Program-made: the position numbers and the translations under genes
NCBI RefSeq assembly: GCF_030586465.1
Contig: NZ_JAUQYP010000001.1
Span: 1,755,834 to 1,819,833, forward strand
DNA length: 64,000 nucleotides
DNA from: Actinotalea lenta
GTDB taxonomy: Bacteria > Actinomycetota > Actinomycetes > Actinomycetales > Cellulomonadaceae
Reading direction: 5' to 3'
Shown: positions 1 to 7,571 of the stretch, piece by piece
Layout of the letters: each line of letters begins with the position of its first letter
How positions within the stretch are numbered: the first letter of the stretch is position 1
The notes under the pieces: model-generated
The model's database searches: none
What the model was told of the DNA's origin: nothing
Seen by the model: only the letters and a program-made list of their open reading frames with translations

Positions 1-638
1 GCGAGTTCTCCTGTTGGTCTCAACGATCACGATGAGACGGACCTCTCCCGACGCCGTCTGCACCAGACGGCAAGGTGCGTGTCTGTACACCTGTGATGAT
101 CCCTCCTGTGACGAAGCACCGAAAGAGACCCGTCAACGAAGACGCGGAATCCCGAACGCGAGACAGAGTCCTCACGTACGACGCGTATCCGTTACCATCA
201 CAGGTACAGCGAGCAACTGTGCTGCGATGGCCCTTTCAGTGCGGGTGATGACCCCCTGATGGGGCCATCGTGCTTCGTGGGTCACATTCTAGGTCGTTCC
301 ACCCGCGAACCAAGTCATCCGATGACCACATCGAGAGGGCGGCAGGGAGCCTCACGCTTGGGTGTGGCACCTCGCGGCTCCTACATCGTCCCAGGTCAAC
401 GCCGTGTCAACGAGTGAGGCTGTGAGCCTCGTCACACTGTCCACACAAGTTTCACGGTTGTAGTTATCAACAGGTTCCTGCACAGTCGCGCGACTGGGGC
501 TTGATGTAGAAGTCTGCGTCCTGCTTGTAGCATCCCGGACTCGCGCGCCCTGCCGTTGCGGCCGCGCGGGCCACCATGACAAGCGGCCATGTGGCCGAGG
601 TTGCGGATGGCTAATCCGAGGGCCCTCGGCGCCGAACT
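1..638. other. Leading non-coding stretch of the accessory region
   Basis: I see no convincing gene here. The longest open frames are short, lack ribosome-binding sites and show no family pattern. Base composition is more AT-rich and less codon-periodic than the rest of the window, as expected for degenerate or intergenic island DNA. It contains an inverted repeat (225-233 with 262-270, nine matching bases) and two sequences that resemble DnaA boxes, listed separately. A gene running in from outside the window cannot be excluded for the first few dozen bases. Confidence 0.5.
437..472 (+). promoter_or_regulatory. Two DnaA-box-like 9-mers
   Basis: CTGTCCACA at 437-445 is one base from the actinobacterial DnaA box TTGTCCACA, and TTATCAACA at 464-472 is one base from TTATCCACA. 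They lie 18 bases apart on the same strand. Two near matches in this much DNA can occur by chance, and no replication gene lies nearby, so an origin is not claimed. Confidence 0.2.
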
Positions 639-767
639 ATGGATGTGGACTTCGACCACCACCTCTGTCGCCGCGTGATCGCCGTGGACGACGTCAGGGC
701 AGACCTGAGTCGCTGGCGAGAGTGTGATCGACGCAACCGCGGCAGCATCGGAGCGTGGAAGAGATGA
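639..767 (+). CDS. Possible 42-aa small protein
   Basis: ATG at 639 opens a 42-codon frame that ends at TGA 765-767. The product is mixed charge, beginning MDVDFDHHLCRR and ending GSIGAWKR. Its stop overlaps the next ATG by four bases (ATGA, 764-767), an arrangement typical of translational coupling in this genome. The upstream ribosome-binding site is weak (GAGGGC, well upstream). I do not recognise a family. It could be the 5' part of the larger downstream gene separated by frameshifts, or chance. Confidence 0.3.
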   Translation: MDVDFDHHLCRRVIAVDDVRADLSRWRECDRRNRGSIGAWKR

Positions 768-817
768 CCGCGCTGCTCGAGGAGCAGGAATACCGGGAGA
801 CCGTGGGCGACCAGTGA
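764..817 (+). CDS. Possible 17-aa leader-like peptide
   Basis: The frame MTALLEEQEYRETVGDQ starts in an ATGA overlap with the preceding ORF and ends in a GTGA overlap (814-817) with the next gene. Three frames linked by two consecutive 4-base overlaps look like a coupled chain. An acidic 17-residue peptide of this kind could serve only to carry ribosomes to the next start. Alternatively, all three pieces are one gene interrupted by two frameshifts. Confidence 0.25.
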   Translation: MTALLEEQEYRETVGDQ

Positions 818-1581
818 ACCCGGACGACCGACATGCCGGGGACGTCCCCGCCCCGGCTGGTACACCTGCACCCACGGCACAGCCCGCCACCGACGAAGCC
901 CACACGCCTGGCGTGTGGGAAGCCGCCGCGGCCCTGGCATGGGCCGAGGTCGAGCGCCTGGGTGTGCCCGACAACGGGTCGTTGCACGCGGACTTCCTCG
1001 CGGGCCTAAACCGGATCGAGCCGCAGGGCCCTGGCGAACGGCTGATGGCCAACCGGGCCGCGCTGGTCCTGTCCCGCCTACCGGATGGGCCCCTGACAGC
1101 GTTCTTGACGGTCGAGGATTTCGACACCGCTATCCGAGCCCCGGGGGCTGACCCGGCCGAGATCGCCGCACGGTTCCACGTGCGCGAGGACATTGCGCGC
1201 GCCGCGATCCAGGACCCGCCCCGAGCCTCCTACCCGGACTCGGTGAGCGTGTTCAACGACGGGCGCGTGGTCGCCGCGGTGTACTCCTTCGACCCGGACC
1301 GCCTGATCCCTGACCGCGCTCTGGACGCGGCCGCAGAACTCACGGGGCATGTGAACACGTTCGTGGTCGCCCCGTTCACAGACCCTCCCGAGGACTACGC
1401 CCCGACCCTGACCGGCCCGGAGGTATGGCCCGTGCTGGTCGGGGTCGACTTCGGCGCCGACACGCACGCGGCGCTGCGCGACGTGCTCGTGCGGGTGTGC
1501 GTGCGTCAGGCGCTGAGCCGGGTGCTGCCGCCCGACCAGTACGTCTACGACTCGGAGCAGCAGCGCTACAACCCCCGGTGA
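814..1581 (+). CDS. Hypothetical protein, 255 aa
   Basis: Unknown function. I chose GTG at 814 because it overlaps the stop of the preceding short frame in GTGA and leaves a plausible N-terminus (VNPDDRHAGD); an in-frame GTG at 724 is the longest alternative. Residues 1 to about 35 are Pro/Ala-rich and probably disordered; the rest is a soluble alpha/beta sequence rich in acidic residues and ending EQQRYNPR. There is no signal peptide, membrane segment or recognisable catalytic motif. It sits in the accessory region between tiny ORFs and a chemotaxis-receptor remnant, so a mobile-element origin is likely but not shown. Confidence 0.65.
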   Translation: MNPDDRHAGDVPAPAGTPAPTAQPATDEAHTPGVWEAAAALAWAEVERLGVPDNGSLHADFLAGLNRIEPQGPGERLMANRAALVLSRLPDGPLTAFLTVEDFDTAIRAPGADPAEIAARFHVREDIARAAIQDPPRASYPDSVSVFNDGRVVAAVYSFDPDRLIPDRALDAAAELTGHVNTFVVAPFTDPPEDYAPTLTGPEVWPVLVGVDFGADTHAALRDVLVRVCVRQALSRVLPPDQYVYDSEQQRYNPR

Positions 1582-1619
1582 GACGACCGCTCGCCTGACC
1601 TGGTGAGAAGCGGCCCCAC

Positions 1620-1750
1620 GCCCCCGCCTGGCTGGCGATGTCGATGGCGCGGGTCGCGTTCTGCGCGATGTCCTTGATCGAGGCGCTGATCTGTTCGGTG
1701 CCCGCGACCAGGGTCTGCACGTCGCTGGAGTACCCCGAGACGGCAACACG
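1620..1750 (-). pseudogene. Remnant of a methyl-accepting chemotaxis protein gene
   Basis: On the minus strand, bases about 1737-1624 translate to a stretch containing VQTLVAGTEQISASI followed by KDIAQNATRAIDIASQA. This is the region just after the HAMP domain in actinobacterial methyl-accepting chemotaxis proteins, where VxxVAAGTEQMxASIxEIAQNA is typical. On both sides the same frame changes to sequence with no MCP character (ending AGAWGRFSPGQ), so only about 38-42 codons of a roughly 500-codon gene remain. It fills the 305-base gap before the next gene and marks a recombination or deletion scar. Confidence 0.65.
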
Positions 1751-1886
1751 GCATGCTGGGACTGCTCCGCGGGTGGTGTTCGCACAAGTCCGGCGCCGGC
1801 GGGCAGGATCGGCGGCAGCGACGTAGGGGACTGGCCGACACGTCGGTCCGGGCGGCGAAGTTAGTATTGTCCGTCGGAGGCTGCCA

Positions 1887-2909
1887 ATGCTGACATCGAG
1901 ACCTCGAGATGGACCTGCAACTGGAGCCCTGGCCGACCTGGCGGCGTCCCACGGCATCGTCGCCGGCGTCTCGCCCAAGCCAGGAGCGGACCTCACCCTC
2001 ACCGGTCCAGGCCTGCCTGCCATGGCCGTCCAGGTCAAGGCAGCGACGCGGCCGGTTCGCCCGAGCACGCTGCGCCGCATGGCACGCGACCTGTGCGAAC
2101 GGTGCCCAGGCACGGAGGTTCGACTCCTGGTGGTCACCCCCGCGGCGTCCCCGGCCGTGCTTGCCGTCGCCGCTGACCTCGAGGTGTCGATCCTGGTCGC
2201 CGACTCGGGCGGGGTTACCGGGGTCCTGCGCCCACCGGGCGCCGCCTCGGTGTTCCTGGACCGCCAGCAACCCGCCCTTGCCCGGCCGCGCCCGCCCGGC
2301 CGGGTCCCGTGGGGCACCTACGCCCTGGCCTTCGCCCTGCTGGACGCACCGGCGCCTGACCAGGCGATCCTCGCCGCCCGGGCTGGCGTCACCCGCTCAC
2401 GCGCCACACAGGTCCTGGCCACGCTTGGGGACCTGGTCGCCCACACCAAGCAAGGGTGGGCCCCGGCAGATCACCTCGCCCTGGCCGGCTGGCTCGCCGA
2501 CCACTACCCGACCACGACACCGCTGAGCACCACGTGGGCCTCCCTGGACCCCCCGGTGCACACGGCCGAGACAGTCAGCGCCTACCTGGGAGCCGCCGAC
2601 GTCGCCCACGCCGTGTCCGGTCCGGTGGCCGCCGACCTGCTCGCTCCGTGGGCCAGGCCTTCCGACGCCCTCCTGTGGTCGGCCTCCCTGGTCGACCTGC
2701 AACCACTCGGCCTGACCCCCGCACCACACACCGAGGCCACCCTGACCCTCGCGGTCAGCCCCGACCCCCACCTCCTGCCAACCGCCCGCACCGCACGCGA
2801 CCTCCCGGTGCTGCCCGGCTGGCGTCTCTGGGTAGACCTGGTCCACCACGGCCACCGCGATGCCGCCGACAGCCTCGCTACGGCGATCATCCAGGGGCAG
2901 GCGACCTGA
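1887..2909 (+). CDS. AbiEi-like wHTH protein with nuclease-like N-terminus
   Basis: A 340-aa protein in three parts. Residues about 10-120 resemble a restriction-endonuclease-like fold: an Asp-containing strand (ADLTLTG) then a hydrophobic strand ending AVQVKA, a D...QxK pattern like a variant PD-(D/E)xK core. Residues about 160-195 form a winged helix (ILAARAGVTRSRATQVLATL). The C-terminal 90 residues, with DLQPLGL and a final LWVDLVHHG-x-RDAAD helix, resemble the C-terminal domain of type IV AbiEi antitoxin-like regulators. The start ATG has GGAGG six bases upstream. No AbiEii-type nucleotidyltransferase toxin follows, so this is an orphan regulator or a standalone defence protein. Assignment is from motif memory and moderate. 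Confidence 0.6.
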   Translation: MLTSRPRDGPATGALADLAASHGIVAGVSPKPGADLTLTGPGLPAMAVQVKAATRPVRPSTLRRMARDLCERCPGTEVRLLVVTPAASPAVLAVAADLEVSILVADSGGVTGVLRPPGAASVFLDRQQPALARPRPPGRVPWGTYALAFALLDAPAPDQAILAARAGVTRSRATQVLATLGDLVAHTKQGWAPADHLALAGWLADHYPTTTPLSTTWASLDPPVHTAETVSAYLGAADVAHAVSGPVAADLLAPWARPSDALLWSASLVDLQPLGLTPAPHTEATLTLAVSPDPHLLPTARTARDLPVLPGWRLWVDLVHHGHRDAADSLATAIIQGQAT

Positions 2910-3119
2910 GAGAGCGACCCGCCCCGCGATGAGGCAGCGGAAGTACGCGGACCGTGGCAGGCAACCTCGCTGGCGACCAGCGCTTCCCCTCCTGGACGAC
3001 CTGCCGGACTGCTGAGTTACACCCGAAGGCCCGACCAGGGCAGGGCTCGGCAGGCTCGCGGCATTCCGATCGGCGCGTTCGGCTCGACCGACCTCGGGCG
3101 GTTCCCCGCGAGGAAGCCA

Positions 3120-3180
3120 GAGCCCGGAGGGCTCAGAACTCGGGGTCATCGACGGTGGCGACATACCCGCCGTTAGGGTG
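3120..3180 (-). pseudogene. Possible 3' end of a lost gene with its hairpin
   Basis: Reading the minus strand, codons for PNGGYVATVDDPEF end in TGA at about 3138-3136, followed immediately by a perfect hairpin GAGCCC-GGA-GGGCTC (3134-3120). A plausible protein C-terminus followed at once by a terminator-like stem looks like the surviving tail of a minus-strand gene whose body was replaced by the plus-strand gene at 3187. The evidence is only about 14 codons, so chance is possible. Confidence 0.25.
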
Positions 3181-3186
3181 AGCCGC

Positions 3187-3702
3187 ATGAGACTGACGTC
3201 AGGTGCCCAGGCAATCGGGGCCCAGATCAATCGGGACGTTCGTCATCGCCTCGCGGTCGTCGTGCACGCCGGCCCTCCCGGATGGGCGATCGCGGTGATC
3301 CGTTGCGACACCGGGGAGATCATCGCTTGGGACGGGTGGTACACCGAGCAACTCTCGGCAGAGCAGAGGCGACCGCTGTCGAACCTGGACTTCGCGCGGT
3401 GGGACGACATGCCTAGCAAGTTGCTGGTCGAGGCCAACGGCCCATGGCTGGCAGACCAACTGGCTTCCTGGCTGATGCCCACCTACTCCGTCGCGTACAA
3501 CGCGGCTGAACTTGTCGGTACCCACTTCGGGTCCACAGACATCAACGCCCGGAGGAACTTCGCTGCCGCGCCCGCGGTCGCCTATCTGCCGGTGACCGAC
3601 CATGCGGTCTTCCTCGCGCGCCTGTCCGAGATGGGCGAGCGGTACCCCGCGCTCGCCCAGGACGCTCTGGAAGAGATGCGAACACTGTTCGAAGGCGCCT
3701 GA
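3187..3702 (+). CDS. Hypothetical protein, 171 aa
   Basis: Unknown function. The ATG at 3187 has AGGG nine bases upstream; an in-frame GTG at 3178 is possible but lacks a ribosome-binding site. The product is soluble, with an alternating strand/helix pattern, a first strand LAVVVHAGPPGWAIAVIRCD, several Trp residues and a C-terminal helix (LAQDALEEMRTLFEGA). The early pattern VVVHAGPPGWAIAVI followed by D-T-G vaguely resembles an RNase H-like first hairpin, but the remaining acidic residues of that fold cannot be placed. It stands alone, with non-coding DNA on both sides. Confidence 0.6.
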   Translation: MRLTSGAQAIGAQINRDVRHRLAVVVHAGPPGWAIAVIRCDTGEIIAWDGWYTEQLSAEQRRPLSNLDFARWDDMPSKLLVEANGPWLADQLASWLMPTYSVAYNAAELVGTHFGSTDINARRNFAAAPAVAYLPVTDHAVFLARLSEMGERYPALAQDALEEMRTLFEGA

Positions 3703-3936
3703 TTCGACCGGGGCGCGGCCTCCCGGCCCAGGGTCACCACGGCCTTGTCCGCGCGCCGGACTCGGAGCGGCAGTCGCCGGCATCATCGAAGTGCCGGATG
3801 CTCAAGGGCCGCCACCGCCGCTCAATGCCGAACACGTCGAGGTTGAGCCACGGACAGAGTCTGTGGTGCGACCGGCGATTCTTCCTGCCATCTCCGCCGC
3901 TGTCGCCGGCTGAGCCCTGCGGCCGACGAGCGAGCG

Positions 3937-5220
3937 CTAGGCCTCGTTGATGACCCAGTCGTGCATGGCGGCGGTGATGTGCTCGCATTCGTACACCGGT
4001 CCGCGCTGCGGCTGGCCGCAGGTGCAGGTCAAGTTGGCCGTGGTGCGCTGAAGGCGCCCGTCGGTGTCGCCCCACAGGAACAGGGGCCCGCGGACTGCTG
4101 GGCTAGGTCCGGCGGACCAGAGGTTGATGGCCAGCGGGCCCTCGGTGAGGGCGTACTGGATGAGGTCGAAGGGCTGGGCCACCTCGGTGTGGGCGCCGAG
4201 CGTCCACCCTTCTCGGCCCCCCGGTGTGGTCGTGACGTGGGGCGAGGACGACCCCCAGAGCAGGGACCCCGCGGCGCCGGGGCACAGGTGGGGGTATCGG
4301 GCTGGCTGGTGGCATGTGGCGCACCTGGCGGGGTGGGCCACGGGCGGCGGTGGGGGTGGGGGCCCGTAGGCCGTTGGTGAGACCGCCGAGGCCAGGGCCG
4401 GCAGGGCGCCGTGTGCCTCGTGGGCCCAGGGCGCGGACTCATCGACGGGTTCGATCAGCAGTCCGGTGCCCTGGGCTGCGAGGGCTACGCGCCGCGCGGG
4501 GTACCCGTGCTCGGCGATGACGACCTCGGCGATCCCGGTGCGCGGGTCGAACCCGAGCCCGACCACGACGGTGGGGTAGTCGGCCGGTGGGGGCAGGACG
4601 GCGCGCATGCGGGCGCTGCCGGCGCCGGGGCCACCCAGGGCGGCCATGGTGTCGCGCAGGTCGTCGGCGTCGGAGTGGCGGGCGCGTTCACGTTCCAGCG
4701 CACCGGCCAGGGCCGGGTCGCCGGGCACCCACAGCGCCCGGGCCGCGGCCAGGCTTCCCGCGTCGCCGTCCGGACCGGACGCCGCGTCACGGGTGACGCG
4801 GTCGGCGATCTCGTTGACGGGTTCTTGGGTGATGGTCGACAGGTCGCAGAACACCCCGATGAGCCAGGTGGCCTGCGCGCGCAGCAGCGGTGCCAGCCGC
4901 GCTGCCGTCACCGCGGCCAGCAGCCGCTCGCCGCGGGCCCATTCCACGGTCTTGGCCGCCTGCGCCGCCCACGCCGCGCCCTGGGGGTGCTCGCTTGCGG
5001 CCTTGGGCAGTGCGAACGCCCACGAGGCGCGGATCTGCTCGGCGAACCGCCGGGCGGCCGGGGCCTTGGTGCGGGCGTACCGCAGCCGGCGGTCATAGGC
5101 GCGCTGCAGGTCCTCGTGGGCCGCGAGCACGGCACGCTCGCTCAGGCCCGGCCCGAGCATCCCGTCCAGGGCCCACTGCGTGGTCAGGTCCACCAACGCC
5201 TGTTCGGTACCCCTGGTCAC
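3937..5220 (-). CDS. SWIM zinc-finger-like protein, 427 aa
   Basis: A 427-aa protein of unknown function. I chose GTG at 5220 (VTRGTEQALVD) because GGGAGG lies about eight bases upstream; the open frame extends further but into Arg/Pro-rich non-coding sequence. The first 200 residues are Ala-rich and helical. About residue 310 is a Pro-rich linker, then a CxxC...C cluster (CATCHQPARYPHLC). The last 35 residues carry CTC...YECEH, the CxCx(n)CxH pattern of SWIM zinc fingers, which bind nucleic acid or protein. It is divergent from the helix-turn-helix gene at 5403, with 182 bases between for shared promoters. Function beyond metal binding is not visible. Confidence 0.65.
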   Translation of the reverse strand: MTRGTEQALVDLTTQWALDGMLGPGLSERAVLAAHEDLQRAYDRRLRYARTKAPAARRFAEQIRASWAFALPKAASEHPQGAAWAAQAAKTVEWARGERLLAAVTAARLAPLLRAQATWLIGVFCDLSTITQEPVNEIADRVTRDAASGPDGDAGSLAAARALWVPGDPALAGALERERARHSDADDLRDTMAALGGPGAGSARMRAVLPPPADYPTVVVGLGFDPRTGIAEVVIAEHGYPARRVALAAQGTGLLIEPVDESAPWAHEAHGALPALASAVSPTAYGPPPPPPPVAHPARCATCHQPARYPHLCPGAAGSLLWGSSSPHVTTTPGGREGWTLGAHTEVAQPFDLIQYALTEGPLAINLWSAGPSPAVRGPLFLWGDTDGRLQRTTANLTCTCGQPQRGPVYECEHITAAMHDWVINEA

Positions 5221-5402
5221 CTCGCACCTCCCACCGAGCCGCCACACCCTTGGGCGCTTGGCAGCGTCCCACCGGGCACCCACACGACCACGGCTGGTCC
5301 GGCGGGCCGCGCCCGTGGCCCGGACGGCCACCACCGCGGCCCTTGCCCCCGCCCAGAGGCGGTCATGTGGCGGCGGTCCGGTGGGCGCGGAGGGTCGGTG
5401 TC

Positions 5403-6125
5403 GTGTGCGGGGTGGTCGCCTGGCGCACACTGGTGCTTGTGGCACCTGGCCCCGACCCCGATGCGCACCGACGTCCGCCCGACGACGCCGTGGCTTTCTG
5501 GCGTGCGGTGCGCGAGGACCACGCGGCCTTGTCCGACCAGGAGCGGGCCGCCGCCGTTCACGACCCCCTGGTCGGTGAGGACCTGGACGTCGACGACGTG
5601 CCGCCCTACGCCGAGGGCGGCGATGGGCAGCCGCCGGCTGCGGGGGTCGCAGCGGTGGTCCCTGGGGACTTGTCGGCTGATCAGATCGAGGCGTTGCGCC
5701 GGGTCGGGATCGAGCCGTACCGGCCGAGCACCGGGGCAGCCGAATCTGCGACGAGCCAACGGTATGCGGACCTGGTGGCGCAATCGCTGAGCGTGACCGA
5801 GGCCGCGCGGCTGCTCGACGTCGATGAAGGCCAGGTTCGCGCGATGCTGGCAGGCCGCGCCCTGTACGGGTTCACCGACCCGGCCGGGGCGTACCGGCTG
5901 CCTCCCTGGCAGTTCCGCGACAGCCACGTCGTGCCCGGCCTCGCCGAGGTCCTGGCCGCGTTTCCCACCAACTGGCCACCCCTCGGGGTCGAGAACCTGT
6001 TGACCGATCCCAGCCCCGTCCTGGCCACCGACCGTGGACCCACCTCGCCCCTGGACTGGCTGGTCGACGGCGGAGACCCGGACAGCGTCGTTGCGCTGGT
6101 GCGCCGACTCGACGTCCGCGCCTGA
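5403..6125 (+). CDS. DUF2384/ParS-like helix-turn-helix protein
   Basis: A 240-aa protein. GTG at 5403 has GGAGGG eight bases upstream; the longer open frame upstream is shadow sequence. Residues about 120-145 contain an excisionase/MerR-like helix-turn-helix (SVTEAARLLDVDEGQVRAML). The C-terminus (EVLAAFPTNW...PLDWLVDGGDPDSVVALVRR) resembles the C-terminal domain of Xre/MbcA/ParS-type antitoxins (DUF2384), where a W-L-x-x-G-D/G-x-P-x-x-V signature occurs. Such antitoxins are usually followed by a RES-domain toxin; none is present, so it may be an orphan regulator of the divergent SWIM gene. Confidence 0.6.
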   Translation: MCGVVAWRTLVLVAPGPDPDAHRRPPDDAVAFWRAVREDHAALSDQERAAAVHDPLVGEDLDVDDVPPYAEGGDGQPPAAGVAAVVPGDLSADQIEALRRVGIEPYRPSTGAAESATSQRYADLVAQSLSVTEAARLLDVDEGQVRAMLAGRALYGFTDPAGAYRLPPWQFRDSHVVPGLAEVLAAFPTNWPPLGVENLLTDPSPVLATDRGPTSPLDWLVDGGDPDSVVALVRRLDVRA

Positions 6126-6740
6126 CGCCCGCCGCACCGTCGCACACGGGAGAGAGACGCCGGACACGTGGAGGGGTCAGGGCTGTCAGTGCGAGCAGGG
6201 CCCTCGGGCGCGGTCATCAACCAGACCACGCGCCCCGAACGTAACCACCATCACGACCACGTCCCAAGGCGTGCCCCGCCCCCGCGGCGGCCGGTGGTGA
6301 ACTCGTTCGTCGTCCTCCCCAGTACCGGCACCCGGCCCCCACGTCAGTGCCGTCAGCCCGAGCCCACGCCAGCCATGAGACACCCCGCCCGCGTCAACCG
6401 CAGGCCAGCATCCACTCCCCACACACCAAGTGCGCACAAGGACCGGCTCGCGACGGCGAGGCCCGTGAGAAGCCACCCGCGCGAGGTGCGCACCGGGCCT
6501 ACGCCCGAGAGCCCCGCCTCGACGGCACAGACAACCGTTCCGGTCACCACCATCGCGCCGCCCGGGCCGCCGACCGTCACGCTGAGGGTCGCCACGCGAA
6601 CCTCACCCAACCCGATGACGAGGGACAGCGCGGTGGCGACAAGGACGGTGCCGAGGCGACGGTTCTGCTTGAGAACGGACCGGAGGGGAACCCCTCCCCA
6701 GAGTGGGACATTGACAGAGGGCCGGGCTGCCCGTCTCCCG
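6126..6740. other. Gene-poor stretch with a hydrophobic open frame on the minus strand
   Basis: No gene with a convincing start is visible. On the minus strand, bases about 6700-6353 encode an uninterrupted hydrophobic sequence with two or three possible membrane helices (for example TVLVATALSLVIGLGEV and GGAMVVTGTVVCAVEAGLSG) and GC-rich third positions, ending in TGA. The frame has no ATG or GTG in the expected place just downstream of the 6741 gene's stop. It may be a membrane-protein gene damaged at its 5' end by a frameshift. The remainder (6126-6350) shows nothing. Confidence 0.3.
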
Positions 6741-7571
6741 CTATTGCGTTCCCGCGTCGTCTCCGGATGGGCTCGTAACTCGCAGATCCCACACAACGCG
6801 CACTCCCGAAGCGTCGTCGCTTCCTTCGACTGCAAGCCTCGCCTGGCCGCTGGCAGCGGCAGCAGCAACGGCATCCGCCGCACTGGCGGGGAATGGGTAG
6901 CGACGAAGGTTCTCCGCGAGGTTGGCACGATGTGCCTCGGTGAACTCGTGGGTCGAGTACAGGACCACCACCGCCTCGCCCGTTCCGAGGCCGAGTCCCG
7001 CGACGGGAACAGCGCGGGCATTGAGGACCCCCTCGTTTGGCTTGACCACCGCAACGTGCATGACGGCGAAGCGTCCCGGTTGGGCTTCGGGTAGCCACGT
7101 CACTTCCTCCGGCGCAATCGCGTCGTCCACGTCCGCGAGGTGGCCGTGCAGAGTTCGAATCTCCACTGCACGGGCCCAGCCGCTTGACCCCTCGGGTCGG
7201 TCCCACTGGTCCACGAGACGTCGCCTTGACCCCGTGTGCTGCTCCGCCAGGTCATCGCTGAGGAAGGCGAACCGCCACTCTCCGGACTCGTGCAGGCTGA
7301 ACTTCATCCCGCTACCGAGCCCGCGCGCTGTCATGTAGACATCGCCCTTGCCCTTGCTCGCGATGATTGTCCAGAGGCTCGCACGCTTGCCGGGGCTTCC
7401 CACCGCAACGCGGATCTTCCCTCCGGGCCCCGGGAGCACCTCGGTGTGCGAGGTTCCGTCGGGCATGACCAGGACCATGGAGAGCGGCTTCGGTGCTTTG
7501 GCAGCGTCGCGCACATCACGATTCTTGACCTCGCTGAGCGCCGGGGAAAGCGACTCGGGCTCTGTTGTCAC
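6741..7571 (-). CDS. Hypothetical protein, 276 aa
   Basis: Unknown function. GTG at 7571 gives MTTEPESLSPAL. The protein is soluble and mainly beta-strand: an N-terminal half with repeated short strands (RVAVGSPGKRASLWTIIASKGKGDVY, quoted here only in part as SLWTIIASKGKGDVYMT) and a section predicting FSLHESGEWRFAF, then an acidic C-terminal half. The SLWTIIASKGKGDVYM...GMKFSLHESGEWRFAF pattern occurs in uncharacterised actinobacterial proteins of mobile regions, from memory and without a named family. It lies next to a possible tRNA remnant and at the end of the accessory region. Confidence 0.65.
   Translation of the reverse strand: MTTEPESLSPALSEVKNRDVRDAAKAPKPLSMVLVMPDGTSHTEVLPGPGGKIRVAVGSPGKRASLWTIIASKGKGDVYMTARGLGSGMKFSLHESGEWRFAFLSDDLAEQHTGSRRRLVDQWDRPEGSSGWARAVEIRTLHGHLADVDDAIAPEEVTWLPEAQPGRFAVMHVAVVKPNEGVLNARAVPVAGLGLGTGEAVVVLYSTHEFTEAHRANLAENLRRYPFPASAADAVAAAAASGQARLAVEGSDDASGVRVVWDLRVTSPSGDDAGTQ

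Noticed and set aside
225-270. Inverted repeat CGATGGCCC/GGGCCATCG as a terminator
   Set aside because: The loop is 28 bases long and there is no gene immediately before it; too weak to call.
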